From Rhizobium sp. WSM4643 (lineage in GTDB: Bacteria > Pseudomonadota > Alphaproteobacteria > Rhizobiales > Rhizobiaceae): a DNA stretch of 64,000 nt. Every line of letters begins with the position of its first letter. The stretch's first letter is position 1. The notes beneath the pieces were generated by a model that saw only the letters and a list, made by a program, of their open reading frames with translations, ran no database searches and was not told the origin of the DNA. Location: contig NZ_CP104040.1 in assembly GCF_025152745.1 (NCBI RefSeq), positions 2,790,001 through 2,854,000 on the forward strand, given 5' to 3'. Positions 9,301 to 17,492 of this stretch are shown in pieces. A program made the translations under genes and the position numbers.

Positions 9301-10043
9301 TTGCGGATTTCGATCGCGGCCGAAAGCTGGCCCTGATAGTTCGGCTTGCTGTCGACGAGCTTCAACTCGCCGTCCAGATCGACGCTGACAGGGTGCTTGT
9401 CCGGCGAAAGCCTGGTGCGCATGCGCAGCACCCCCTTCTCGTCCGGCTGACTGCTCGAGATCGAGAAGCCGCCGTGTTCGCCGTCGAGCGCAGCGTCGCC
9501 TTCGATGCGCCAGGGACCGGCCAGCGACTTTGCCGACATTTCCGCATTGAGGCCGGTGATGCGACGCGAGCGGCCCGACTGGTCGTCGATGAATTCGACC
9601 TCGCCGCCGCTGACATGCACGTTTTCGAGTACGACGGTCCTTGCCGGTATTTCCGCGCGGCTGCCGCGCATCCAGTCGAGCGTGCCGTCCTTGAGCAATC
9701 TCAAGCGCACCTTCGGATTGACGATACGCATGTCGAAGATCAGCGCTTCACCCGACAGGAAAGGTGCGAGCTCCGCATCCATGGAGAACTGCTCGACCTT
9801 GACTATCGGCGTGCCGTCAGCCTCCTGGCCAACGCGCACGTCATGCAGCGTCACTGATGGAAATGGCAGTAGGCGCGCATCCACCGTGCCGTAGACGGTG
9901 ACTTTCTTGCCGATAATGCGGCTTGCCTGATCCTCGAAATTCTTGCGGAAATCCGTCCAGTCGATGAACAGCGGCGCAAGCAGCGCCACAAACAGCGCTA
10001 CGACGATCACTCCCCCCAGAAAGACGAGGAACCGGCCTACCAA
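6336..10043 (-). CDS. AsmA family protein, 1235 residues
   Basis: One N-terminal membrane anchor (about 5-28, VGRFLVFLGGVIVVALFVALL), then FIDWTDFRKNFEDQASRIIGKKVTV, the AsmA start signature, and a long beta-rich region typical of the AsmA/TamB-like bridge proteins implicated in lipid transport across the periplasm. The AsmA C-terminal module lies near 930-1120. Residues about 1125-1235 form a highly charged Arg/Glu/Ala coiled coil that is not part of the core AsmA domain. The gene is single; a repeat element (10083-10194) lies in its upstream gap. The family is clear, the exact cargo is not known. Confidence 0.9.
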   Translation of the reverse strand: MVGRFLVFLGGVIVVALFVALLAPLFIDWTDFRKNFEDQASRIIGKKVTVYGTVDARLLPFPSVTLHDVRVGQEADGTPIVKVEQFSMDAELAPFLSGEALIFDMRIVNPKVRLRLLKDGTLDWMRGSRAEIPARTVVLENVHVSGGEVEFIDDQSGRSRRITGLNAEMSAKSLAGPWRIEGDAALDGEHGGFSISSSQPDEKGVLRMRTRLSPDKHPVSVDLDGELKLVDSKPNYQGQLSAAIEIRNSAKPANKKEQPPRVKGRFELTNERIRIPEYRMEIGPTDDPYVITGEATLDTGNAPEFLLTAGGQQIDVNRIGNQGAAGKTTRDPAVSARQRLNSLIDIVRQVPIPQVPGKASVKLPAIVAGDTTLRDVQLELEPAGTGWMIDSATGMLPGRTQVEGKGKLLLEGEPSFNGQIVVASSQPTGLASWLAGSVDPAIRQLRQAGFSANVSLTHELQRFENLEIAVGPATLKGRLERQAISGQTPTLSVALNGDTLDLDALQALSGLMTGPDAGDNVLDHKIAAQLKADKFTAFGVSAENVETTFTIADGALAVDRLSIKNIAGAELTATGRAEGSLLDYKGAGEITFKSADPGGFFTMLREHLPHHPVLDRLVRNAGWYGNTALRGALTLGGDEGNALTVTLAGVANGSRVNLDYRMSDLLALTGNGTTSLEATLENAVPSILFGQAGLDPLPVDVGANGRLTLKVKASGNDPADAALSFATDRTSFMANGKVDVRPESFMNGQIALSLDSADIDPYLIMNGIALPQTGSGLPLGLQVNAAVDSDKIVLSDLKGHAADNEFSGALTLDRKAAKTTASGGLTLSKADAGWLGEAVFGQIVDPANGQLATAPLGLPVFKDLDVNVKLTAKQFWPGLPETAVSDFTSNVAYKGDELQLNDMAGNWDGGKLSGNLFFTNANGTGFLQTKLALADSDLSGVVWLRDGAPIANGKFGLSLSMEASGKTIGEIASSLNGSGELRLGDTSIRGLNLAILPPLLAATDTMQEQINAGKVHPIIETLLSNGEAKLPPLGVPFNITDGTLRVQNVTVANDLARITADAQIALPEERVSATLGVGFNPGTEALSGAEPALKLNFSGMLPSPGKTMDVTDITSYLSLRAFERERRRVERLQAIVLEKQRLRREVALYRFNDAERIKAAEIEQQRQAEEERLRALAQEAAERRAAAEAEAARVAAEAKEKADAQARAAAEAARRGEQSQPGQLNFDQVPGVQAQ

Positions 10044-10082
10044 TGCAAAGCGTCTCCATTCGGGATTCTGTTGCCGACACTA

Positions 10083-10194
10083 GAGCATGATGCCGAAAAG
10101 TGTGAGCGGTTTTCGGACGACATCATGCTCTAACTCTTTATTTGAGAACAGGATTCAGATTTCAGGTTGAGCCGGCCCAACATCATCCTGTTCT
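10083..10194. repeat. Rhizobial palindromic intergenic repeat, two modules
   Basis: Module one: TAGAGCATGATG (10083-10094) and CATCATGCTCTA (10123-10134) are perfect inverted copies, with an inner pair CCGAAAA / TTTTCGG (10095-10101 / 10112-10118). Module two: AGAACAGGAT (10145-10154) and ATCCTGTTCT (10185-10194). The arrangement resembles the intergenic mosaic elements (RIME type) spread through rhizobial genomes. It separates the AsmA start from the FAD oxidase stop and could form a strong RNA hairpin on either strand. Confidence 0.75.
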
Positions 10195-10245
10195 AGCGCT
10201 ATTCATGCCGGGGGCAAGGCCCAACTTCATGAGACCATTCCGTTT

Positions 10246-11658
10246 TCAGCCATGATGGAAAATCTTGCCGGGATTGAAGATATCGTCCGGGTCGAGCGCC
10301 TGTTTCACCTGTCGCATCAGATCCACAGCGCCGCCAAGCTCCTGTTCCAGAAACGCCATCTTGCCTTGCCCGATCCCGTGTTCGCCGGTGCATGTCCCGT
10401 CCAGGTCGAGCGCCCGCTGGTTGAGTCGCTGCACGAAGCTCTCAGCCATGGCGATGTCTTCGACGCTTCTGTCGTCGAACAACAGCAGCACATGGAAGTT
10501 CCCGTCGCCGGCATGACCGACGATCGGCCCCAGCAGCCCGTGCTCCTCGATATCCGCCTGCGTTTCGGACACACAATCGGCGAGCCTCGATATCGGAACA
10601 CAGACATCGGTCGAAAGTGCGGCAAGCCCGGGCGCCAGCGCCCTTGCGGCCCAATAGGCATCGTGACGCGCCTTCCAGAGCTTTGTCCGCTCCTCGGCAT
10701 TGGCGGTCCACAGGAATTCGCTGCCGCCGCATTCGGCCGCGATCTCGGCAAAAGCTGCCGATTGCAGCGGCACCGTCTCGTCGGTGCCGTGGAATTCGAG
10801 GAAAAGTGTCGGGCTTTCGGCATAGGAAAGCCCGGAGTAAGCATTGCAGGCCCGCATCTGCACCGTGTCGAGGAGCTCGATGCGCGCCACCGGAATGCCC
10901 ATCTGGATCGTCATGATGACGGCATCGCAAGCGGCCTTGATGCTCGGAAAGGCACAGGCCCCTCCGGCGATCTTCTGCGGGATCGCCTGCAGGCGCAACG
11001 TCACCGAGGTCAGGATTCCGAGCGTGCCCTCGGCGCCGACGAAGAGCCGCGTCAGATCGTAGCCCGCCGAGGATTTGCGTGCGCGCCGGGCCGTGCGGAT
11101 CTCTTCACCATTGGCGGTGACGGCGGTGACGGCAAGCACATTGTCCTTCATCGTTCCGTAGCGCACGGCATTGGTGCCGGACGCCCGCGTCGAGGCCATG
11201 CCGCCGATCGAGGCGTTGGCGCCGGGATCGATCGGGAAGAACAGACCGGTATCGCGCAGGTGGATGTTCAGCGCTTCGCGTGTCACACCCGGCTCGACGG
11301 TACAGTCGAGATCTTCGGGATTGACCTCGAGCACCCGGTTCATGCGGCTGAAATCGATCGAAATACCGCCATGGGCGGCATTGATCTGCCCCTCCAGCGA
11401 GGTGCCGGTGCCGAATCCGATGACCGGCACCTTGTGGGTCGCACAAGCCCTGACCGCCGCCTTCACATCCTCGGCGCTCTCTGCGAAGAGCACGCCGTCC
11501 GGCAGCTGCGGTGGGATATAGGTGGTCGTATGGGCATGTTGTTCGCGGAAGGACTGGCCGGTCTGGAAGCGCTCGCCGAAGCTCTGCTTGAGAATGCTAA
11601 GCACGGCGGCGATACCCGCCTCGTTGCGTGTGCCGGCCTTTGCGTCCTTCAGCGCCAT
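10246..11658 (-). CDS. FAD-linked oxidase, GlcD / D-lactate dehydrogenase type
   Basis: 470 residues from the ATG at 11658, preceded by GGGAG nine bases upstream; the longer frame to 11727 has no such signal. An N-terminal FAD-binding type 4 (PCMH) domain carries PVIGFGTGTSLEGQ and the conserved IDPGANASIGGMAST segment. The C-terminal FAD-oxidase domain ends GEHGIGQGKMAFLEQELG, with the substrate- and metal-binding GHAGDGNFH. It probably oxidises a D-2-hydroxyacid (D-lactate or glycolate) and passes electrons to the respiratory chain. No glcE or glcF subunit is adjacent, which favours a single-chain D-lactate dehydrogenase (cytochrome). Confidence 0.9.
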   Translation of the reverse strand: MALKDAKAGTRNEAGIAAVLSILKQSFGERFQTGQSFREQHAHTTTYIPPQLPDGVLFAESAEDVKAAVRACATHKVPVIGFGTGTSLEGQINAAHGGISIDFSRMNRVLEVNPEDLDCTVEPGVTREALNIHLRDTGLFFPIDPGANASIGGMASTRASGTNAVRYGTMKDNVLAVTAVTANGEEIRTARRARKSSAGYDLTRLFVGAEGTLGILTSVTLRLQAIPQKIAGGACAFPSIKAACDAVIMTIQMGIPVARIELLDTVQMRACNAYSGLSYAESPTLFLEFHGTDETVPLQSAAFAEIAAECGGSEFLWTANAEERTKLWKARHDAYWAARALAPGLAALSTDVCVPISRLADCVSETQADIEEHGLLGPIVGHAGDGNFHVLLLFDDRSVEDIAMAESFVQRLNQRALDLDGTCTGEHGIGQGKMAFLEQELGGAVDLMRQVKQALDPDDIFNPGKIFHHG

Positions 11659-11821
11659 CCCTTTGATCTCCCTGCTATTCCGCGGAAACCAGATCGTGTT
11701 CCGCAGGTTAGGCTGGGTATGCGGCAAGTCAAAGCGGCTGTCCAGTTAAGATTGGCAGAAGAATTCATTCCCCTTTTGTTGTAGGCGGCTTGTTATAGCC
11801 AAATCCGCCGCCCCCGGCGCC

Positions 11822-12856
11822 TCAGACGATCGGCGGATTGAGCCGCGCAAAACCCTCCTGCCGCCGATAGGGGAAATAGGGATAGGGCGCCGTCACCGCG
11901 CTGACGGCGTCGAGCCTTTCGATCTGCTCCTTCGACAGGCTCCAGCCGACCGCGTCGAGGTTCTGCCGCAGTTGCTCTTCGTTTCTGGCGCCGATGATGA
12001 CGCTCGACACCGTCGGCCGGCTGAGCAGCCAGTTGATAGCGATCTGCGGCACCGTCCGGCCGGTCTCGCCCGCGATGGCGTCGAGCACGTCGACGATGTC
12101 GAACAGCTTTTCGTCGTCGACCGGCGGGCCGTATTGCGCCGTCTCGTGCAGACGGCTTGCCGCAGGCAGCGGCTGGCCGCGGCGGATCTTGCCGGTCAGC
12201 CGTCCCCAGGCAAGCGGGCTCCAGACCAGCGCTCCAACACCCTGGTTGGCGCCAAGCGGCATCAGCTCCCATTCGTAATCGCGCCCGGCCAGCGAATAAT
12301 AGACCTGGTGGGCGACATAACGCGGATAGCCGTGGCGCTCGGCGGCGGCAAGCGACTTCATCAGTTCCCAGCCGGCGAAATTCGAAGCGCCGACATAGCG
12401 GATCTTGCCTGCGGCGACGAGCCCATCGAGCGTCGACAGCACCTCCTCGACCGGCGTCGAGGCATCGAAAGCATGAAGCTGCAGCAGGTCGATATAGTCG
12501 GTCCCGAGGCGGCGCAGTGCATCCTCGGTGGCGCGGATCAGCCGCGCCCGCGATGTTCCCCAGTCCTGCGGCCCCTCGCCCATCGGCAGCGCCGTCTTCG
12601 TCGAGATCAGCACGGCGTCGCGCCGGCCGCGGATCGCCTGGCCGAGCACCTCTTCGGAAGCGCCGGCCGAATAGACGTCGGCTGTGTCGAAAAGATTGAC
12701 GCCGGCTTCGAGGCAGATGTCGACGAGCCGCCGCGCTTCCTCGGCACCGGTATTGCCCCAGGCGCCGAATAGTGGGCCGCTGCCGCCGAATGTGCCCGCG
12801 CCGAAGCTTAAGACCGATACTCTGAGGCCGGATGCGCCGAGATTTCTGTAGTCCAT
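11822..12856 (-). CDS. Aldo/keto reductase
   Basis: 344 residues from the ATG at 12856 (MDYRNLGASGLRVS), with AGGAGA ten bases upstream; the frame further out to 12925 is unlike the family. It is a TIM-barrel NADPH-dependent oxidoreductase: catalytic Asp57 and Tyr62 in NLFDTADVYSAG, Lys87 in STKTAL, His in LLQLHAFD. The C-terminal NADP-binding part has SSVIIGARNEEQL. It belongs to the YghZ/YdjG-like class (AKR11-14 range). The divergent LysR regulator 92 bases away is the likely controller. The substrate cannot be read from the sequence. Confidence 0.93.
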   Translation of the reverse strand: MDYRNLGASGLRVSVLSFGAGTFGGSGPLFGAWGNTGAEEARRLVDICLEAGVNLFDTADVYSAGASEEVLGQAIRGRRDAVLISTKTALPMGEGPQDWGTSRARLIRATEDALRRLGTDYIDLLQLHAFDASTPVEEVLSTLDGLVAAGKIRYVGASNFAGWELMKSLAAAERHGYPRYVAHQVYYSLAGRDYEWELMPLGANQGVGALVWSPLAWGRLTGKIRRGQPLPAASRLHETAQYGPPVDDEKLFDIVDVLDAIAGETGRTVPQIAINWLLSRPTVSSVIIGARNEEQLRQNLDAVGWSLSKEQIERLDAVSAVTAPYPYFPYRRQEGFARLNPPIV

Positions 12857-12948
12857 GGACCTGTCTCCTGTCTTTCCTATGAGATAGACCTTGGCGGTTC
12901 GATGATATAGATTGCCCGCCAGCAAAACATTTGTGACTTGAATTCATC

Positions 12949-13851
12949 ATGAGCCGTCAGGACATCAATCGCTCCGGCGAAATGGAAGTCTTCGTCAGTG
13001 TCGTCGAGCGCGGTGGATTTTCGGCGGCCGCCACGGCCCGGCGCATGACACCGTCGGCCGTCAGCAAACTCGTCGCCCGGCTAGAGACACGCCTCGGCGC
13101 CCGCCTCGTCAACCGCTCCACGCGAAGGCTGCAACTGACGCCGGAAGGCTGCGCCTTCTACGAGCGCAGCATCGCCATCCTTGCCGATATCACCGAGGCC
13201 GAGCATCAGGCCTCGACCGGCGAACAGGCCTCAGGCCGCATCCGCATCAACACTAGCGGCTCCTTCGGCAACCATCTGCTGGCGCCGCTCGTACCTGCCT
13301 TCATGGCGCATCATCCGGCCGTGACGCTGGATATTTCCCATACCGACAGGATAGTTGACCTGATGGAAGAGCGCGCCGATGTCGCGATCCGCGCCGGCCC
13401 CTTGAAGAATTCCAGCCTGATCGCCCGCAAGCTTGGCGTCACCGGCAAGATCATCGTCGCGTCGCCGGATTATCTCTCGCGTCACGGCAAACCACACACG
13501 ACCGCCGATCTCCGCCGTCATTGCCGTATCGGCTTTTCCTATGCCCGCGCCATCGAGGGCTGGCCGCTGCGCGAGGACGGCGAAACGGTGATGATCCCGA
13601 TCACACCGGGCGTGCAGGTGGGAGACGGCGAAGCCATGCGCCACCTCGCTTTGTCAGGTGCCGGCCTTGCCCGCCTTGCCGCCTTCACCGTGCGCGCCGA
13701 TATCGATGCCGGGCGCCTGGTGCCGGTGCTTGAGGAGGCCAATCCCGGCGATCTCGAAGAGTTCTACGCCCTCTATATGGGCCAGGGTGGCCCGCTGCCG
13801 GCGCGTGTACGCGCGCTGCTCGATTTTCTCGTCAGCCATGTGCATTTCTAG
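12949..13851 (+). CDS. LysR family transcriptional regulator
   Basis: 300 residues. An N-terminal winged helix-turn-helix (about 8-66: MEVFVSVVERGGFSAAATA then SKLVARLETRLGARL) is followed by a periplasmic-binding-protein-like effector domain (about 95-295). The subgroup with NRSTRRLQLTPEG is the CrgA/DsdC-like set that often governs a neighbouring oxidoreductase. Divergent from the aldo/keto reductase with a 92-base shared promoter region, so it probably regulates that gene and itself. Confidence 0.93.
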   Translation: MSRQDINRSGEMEVFVSVVERGGFSAAATARRMTPSAVSKLVARLETRLGARLVNRSTRRLQLTPEGCAFYERSIAILADITEAEHQASTGEQASGRIRINTSGSFGNHLLAPLVPAFMAHHPAVTLDISHTDRIVDLMEERADVAIRAGPLKNSSLIARKLGVTGKIIVASPDYLSRHGKPHTTADLRRHCRIGFSYARAIEGWPLREDGETVMIPITPGVQVGDGEAMRHLALSGAGLARLAAFTVRADIDAGRLVPVLEEANPGDLEEFYALYMGQGGPLPARVRALLDFLVSHVHF

Positions 13852-14105
13852 TGCATCTCGTTCAAAACCGTTCAGTGGCTTTGGAGGACGATCTGCATGA
13901 AAACAACGACTTGAAGCGGCCGCATGAATCAGTTTCGCATGCCAAGACGCCAAGAAGCCAGATTTCGCAATTGACCGCGGCCGTGCCACCCACCTATACC
14001 GGACCCGCGCCGGGCGGCTCCTGCAGCCGGCCTCTCTTCGTCATGCCGGAGCTTCCCCTACCTTCAGCTTCAGGGCTTGGCACGGCCAGGAAAGATACGG
14101 GGATC

Positions 14106-15200
14106 ATGTCATTCAGCGACGCGAGCCGCCTGCTGCGGGATGCCGGCCTGCCGAAATGGGCGCTGCTGCTCGCGCTTTCCACAGCTCTCGTCGTCTTCCT
14201 CGAGCTCTTCGCGCTGCCGGCCTCGCTGCTGATCGGGCCGATGGTCGCGGCGATCGCGCTGGCGCTGACCGTCGGCAAGGGAAAGCTTCGCGTGCCCTTC
14301 TGGCCGCTGCAATTCGGCCAGGTCCTCGTCGGCCTGATGATGGCGCGCACCATCACGCCCGATATTCTCGGCACCATGGCGAAAGACGCGCCGCTCTTTC
14401 TGCTGTTCATCTTCTCGGTCATCGCCATCGCCACCGGCCTCGGCTGGCTGCTGACGCGCTGGCAGGTGCTGCCGGGAACGACCGCGGTCTGGGGCTCCTC
14501 GCCGGGCGGCGCCTCCGCCATGGTCATCATGTCGGAAGCTTATGGCGCCGATGCCCGTCTCGTCGCCTTCATGCAGTATCTGCGCGTCGTCTTCGTCGCC
14601 GTCGGCGCCTCGGTGATCTCGCGCCTCTGGGTGGCCGCCGACGGCGCCGAGCCGCCGCCGCTTGTCCTCTTTCCCGAGATTGACCGGCCGGCCTTTGCAG
14701 CGACCATGGCTTTTGCGGCCTTTTGTGCCTATGGCGTTTGGCGCCTGCGCCTCCAGGGCGGCACGATCATCGTGCCGCTCTTTCTCGGCGCCCTGCTGCA
14801 GGGGATGGGCCTGCTGAAGATCGAGCTGCCGATGTGGCTGCTCGCCATCGCCTATGCACTGGTCGGCTGGAGCATCGGCCTGCGTTTCACCCGCTCGATC
14901 CTCAAGCACGTGGCGCGCGCCCTGCCGAGGGTATCGGCCTGCATCGTGCTGCTGATGGCGCTCTGTGGCTGCATGGCGGTGGCGCTTCACGTCTTCGCCG
15001 ACATAGATCCGCTGACCGCCTATCTCGCCACCAGCCCCGGCGGCGCCGATTCCGTCGCCATCATCGCCGCCTCCAGCGATGTCGACGTGCCCTTCGTGAT
15101 GGCGATGCAGACCGGCCGTTTCCTGGTGATCCTGATGATCGGCCCGATGCTCGCCCGTTTCATCGCACGCCGTTCCGGCCTTGCGGAAAGCCCCGCCTAG
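14106..15200 (+). CDS. AbrB family membrane transporter-like protein
   Basis: 364 residues from the ATG at 14106, with AGGAAAG 12-18 bases upstream; the longer frame back to 13851 is low-complexity and unlike the family. About ten hydrophobic segments are arranged as two related halves (each an AbrB duplicate, around 10-165 and 190-350). Each half has the hallmark turn SSPGGA or TSPGGA (TTAVWGSSPGGASAMV and YLATSPGGADSVAIIA). The family was once called ammonia monooxygenase-like; the substrate is not established. Its 3' end overlaps the convergent AraC gene by 41 bases. Confidence 0.85.
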   Translation: MSFSDASRLLRDAGLPKWALLLALSTALVVFLELFALPASLLIGPMVAAIALALTVGKGKLRVPFWPLQFGQVLVGLMMARTITPDILGTMAKDAPLFLLFIFSVIAIATGLGWLLTRWQVLPGTTAVWGSSPGGASAMVIMSEAYGADARLVAFMQYLRVVFVAVGASVISRLWVAADGAEPPPLVLFPEIDRPAFAATMAFAAFCAYGVWRLRLQGGTIIVPLFLGALLQGMGLLKIELPMWLLAIAYALVGWSIGLRFTRSILKHVARALPRVSACIVLLMALCGCMAVALHVFADIDPLTAYLATSPGGADSVAIIAASSDVDVPFVMAMQTGRFLVILMIGPMLARFIARRSGLAESPA

Positions 15201-16071
15201 TGCCCTGCTTGGGGTTGTACGCGAGTGCTACCCACTGGCCAGGCGTCATGCCATAGGCCTTTTTGAAATGGCGGTTGAGATGGCTTTGGTCGGCAAAGCC
15301 TGTCGCCGCCGCTACATCGGAAATCCCCTCGCCCGCGCCAATCATCGCCCGGGCTCGCTGCAGCCGCCGCATCAGCAGGTAGTGATGCGGACTGGTGGCA
15401 AAGGCCGCCCGGAAATGCCGCGACAGCGCAAAACGGTCGAGACCCGTTACCGCCTCAAGCTCGCCGGAATTCACTGCCCGGGTCGCGTGCGCCTCGAGAT
15501 AATCCCGTGCCGCCCGCGCCTGCCGCCAGGCGACGGGGCCTAGCGGCCGCGACGGCAGGCGCGCATGCCGGGACAGGCCGCTTGCCACCTGCGATAGGAA
15601 ACCGTCGACGAAAAGCGCGTCCAGTTCGCGGTCGAGTTCGCCGAGAGCCGCCAGCAGTACAGCCGCTAGCGCCGGATCGCTGACCACGGGTTCGCCGACG
15701 AATGGCAGGCCGACCCGATCCACCTCCAGGCATTCAAGCAGCAGCGACGGCTCCAGATAGAGCATGCGGTATTGCAGCCCATCTTCCGTCCCCGCCCCGC
15801 CATCGTGCTCTTCGTCGGGATGCAGCACGATCACCTGCCCCGGCAGGCTGAAGCGCCGCTCGCCGCGATAGCGGAAGGTCTGAACCCCCTTCAGCGTCAC
15901 GCCGAGTGCATAAGTGTCGTGCCGGTGCGGCTCGAAGGCATTGCCTGAGAACTGCGCCTCGATTCGTTCGATGCCGGGAAAGGCCGGCGCAGCCAGGATG
16001 GCGTTGCCGGAGGGGCCAGCGCACAAACGTTCAAGACCTTCGAAGGCCTGCTGATGTAGATCCTGGCTCAA
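15160..16071 (-). CDS. AraC family transcriptional regulator
   Basis: 303 residues if started at the TTG at 16071 (LSQDLHQQAFEGLERL). The open frame continues to 16218 but that would cover the divergent DUF2000 start, so the shorter form is preferred. An N-terminal cupin-like effector domain (EPHRHDTYALGVTLKG, metal-type His pair) is followed by two C-terminal helix-turn-helix units: LEAVTGLDRFALSRHFRAAF and the second ending GFADQSHLNRHFKKAYGMTPGQW. It converges on the AbrB gene with a 41-base overlap. A divergent partner lies 45 bases away, perhaps co-regulated. The start codon is the uncertain part. Confidence 0.85.
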   Translation of the reverse strand: MSQDLHQQAFEGLERLCAGPSGNAILAAPAFPGIERIEAQFSGNAFEPHRHDTYALGVTLKGVQTFRYRGERRFSLPGQVIVLHPDEEHDGGAGTEDGLQYRMLYLEPSLLLECLEVDRVGLPFVGEPVVSDPALAAVLLAALGELDRELDALFVDGFLSQVASGLSRHARLPSRPLGPVAWRQARAARDYLEAHATRAVNSGELEAVTGLDRFALSRHFRAAFATSPHHYLLMRRLQRARAMIGAGEGISDVAAATGFADQSHLNRHFKKAYGMTPGQWVALAYNPKQGTRRGFPQGRNGVR

Positions 16072-16116
16072 CGCGCCCGATACTCCATAACCCGTAGATA
16101 GGTGAAAGATCGTCCG

Positions 16117-16524
16117 ATGTTTGATACCAAAATTGCCGTCGTCCCGCGAAACAATCTTGCCGGCTGGCAGAAGCTGAACGTCACCGCCTTCCTGATGACA
16201 GGGATAGCAGGTCGGCATCCCGAGATCATCGGCGAAGCCTACAGGGACCGCGCCGACAACCTCTACAATCCGCTATCGATCCAGCCGATCATCGTGCTCT
16301 CCGCAGACGAGGCGACCATATCAGCCATTCATCGCCGCGCGCTGGAGCGCGATATCACCAGTTCGCTCTTTATCGAGGAAATGTTTGCAACCGGCCACGA
16401 CGCGGCCAACCGCGCCGTCTTCGCAGAATTTGCGCCCGAAGATGCCAAGGTGGTCGGCATCGCCCTGCGTGCCGAAAAGAAAATCGTCGACAAAATCACC
16501 AAGGGTGCGACGATGCAGCACTGA
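16117..16524 (+). CDS. DUF2000 family protein
   Basis: 135 residues from the ATG at 16117 (MFDTKIAVVPRNNLAGWQKLNVTAF). The DUF2000 fold resembles peptidyl-tRNA hydrolase 2; KIAVVPRNNLAGWQKLNV at the N-terminus and FEEM-like SLFIEEMFATGHDAANR in the middle are its conserved blocks. The function is unknown. Divergent from the AraC regulator, which is a candidate controller. It ends just before a two-way terminator shared with the OmpA gene. Confidence 0.85.
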   Translation: MFDTKIAVVPRNNLAGWQKLNVTAFLMTGIAGRHPEIIGEAYRDRADNLYNPLSIQPIIVLSADEATISAIHRRALERDITSSLFIEEMFATGHDAANRAVFAEFAPEDAKVVGIALRAEKKIVDKITKGATMQH

Positions 16525-16528
16525 CGAA

Positions 16529-16553
16529 AAAGGCCGGGAGTGACCCGGCCTTT
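16529..16553. terminator. Bidirectional terminator between DUF2000 and OmpA genes
   Basis: AAAGGCCGGG and CCCGGCCTTT form a perfect 10-bp stem around a five-base loop, flanked by A on the left and T on the right. It therefore can end both convergent genes. Confidence 0.85.
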
Positions 16554-16576
16554 CCGCAAATGCATATGAGCCGGAA

Positions 16577-17242
16577 TCAGCCCTGTGTGATCGGCGCGAT
16601 CTGGATCTCGACGCGGCGGTTCTGCGCGCGGCCGGCCTCGTTCGCATTGGAGGCGACCGGCTGGGACGGGCCGAAACCGACGGCGGAGACGCGGCGCTGG
16701 TCGATGCCCTGGCCGCCGAGATAATCGGCAACCGACAACGCGCGGCGCTGCGACAGGTCTTGATTATGCTGCAGGCTGCCGGTCGAATCCGTATGGCCGT
16801 TGACGTCGATCAGCGTGCGGTTGAACTTGCGCAGCACGATCGCCACCGAATTCAGCGTTGGATAGAAGCCCGGCTTTACCGCGTCCTGATCGACGTCGAA
16901 GGTGATGTTCGAGGGCATGTTGAGGATGATGTTGTCGCCGTTACGAGTCACCGAAATGCCAGTGCCTTCGAGTTGGGCGCGAAGCTCGGATTCCTGCTGG
17001 TCCATGTAATTGCCGATCGCACCGCCGGCGAGAGCGCCGACGCCCGCGCCGATCAGCGCCGCATTGCGCTTGCCGTGGCCGCCGCCGCCGACGGCCACGC
17101 CGACGAGCGCGCCCCCGAGGGCGCCAAGCGCGGCGCCGCCGGCCGTATTGGAAACCTTCTGTTCACCGGTATAGGGATCGGTCGTCGTGCAGGCGCTGAG
17201 ATAGCTTGTGGCAATAGCGAGAAGTAGGAATTTTTTGATCAT
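16577..17242 (-). CDS. OmpA family lipoprotein
   Basis: 221 residues from the ATG at 17242. The signal peptide MIKKFLLLAIATSYLSAC ends in a lipobox (Cys18), so the mature protein is an outer-membrane lipoprotein. A Gly-zipper region (about 31-90, many GG and GA repeats such as GAALGALGGALVG) may insert in membrane. The C-terminal OmpA/Pal domain (about 105-218) holds the peptidoglycan-binding residues in NGHTDSTGS and QRRALSVADYL...NRRVEI. It is of the YiaD type. The longer frame to 17344 would place the signal peptide internally and is rejected. Stands alone between DUF2000 and the flagellin. Confidence 0.92.
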   Translation of the reverse strand: MIKKFLLLAIATSYLSACTTTDPYTGEQKVSNTAGGAALGALGGALVGVAVGGGGHGKRNAALIGAGVGALAGGAIGNYMDQQESELRAQLEGTGISVTRNGDNIILNMPSNITFDVDQDAVKPGFYPTLNSVAIVLRKFNRTLIDVNGHTDSTGSLQHNQDLSQRRALSVADYLGGQGIDQRRVSAVGFGPSQPVASNANEAGRAQNRRVEIQIAPITQG

Positions 17243-17492
17243 GGACAGGACGGTCTCCGTTCGACTGATGCGACCAAATGGCAAGGATTGCGGCAAGAAA
17301 ATGAAGATGTTCTCCTGATACGGCAAATTCGGACGTCGAAACACCGCCTTGTTGCCGGAATGCGCTGATTATCACCAGTTTTGGTGGATGCCGTCCCTGC
17401 GCCTGCACGGGAATTTGTGAAACTCCGCGGCGGAAAGCACTTCCTGCCTGCGGAGTTCGATGTCACGCGTTTCTGATCAAGAGAGTCTGGCC

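Noticed and set aside
7644..9857. Long open frame (737 codons) opposite the AsmA gene
   Set aside because: It is antisense to a clearly real gene; its Arg/His/Gln-rich translation is what GC-rich codons give on the reverse strand.
14077..14093. TTGGCACGGCCAGGAAAG as a sigma-54 promoter before the AbrB gene
   Set aside because: The bases at the -12 position are AA rather than GC at the required ten-base spacing.
13852..14105. Gene or repeat between the LysR and AbrB genes
   Set aside because: The frame here is only an upstream extension of the AbrB frame. Some phrases resemble worn rhizobial repeats but no clear inverted arms are present.
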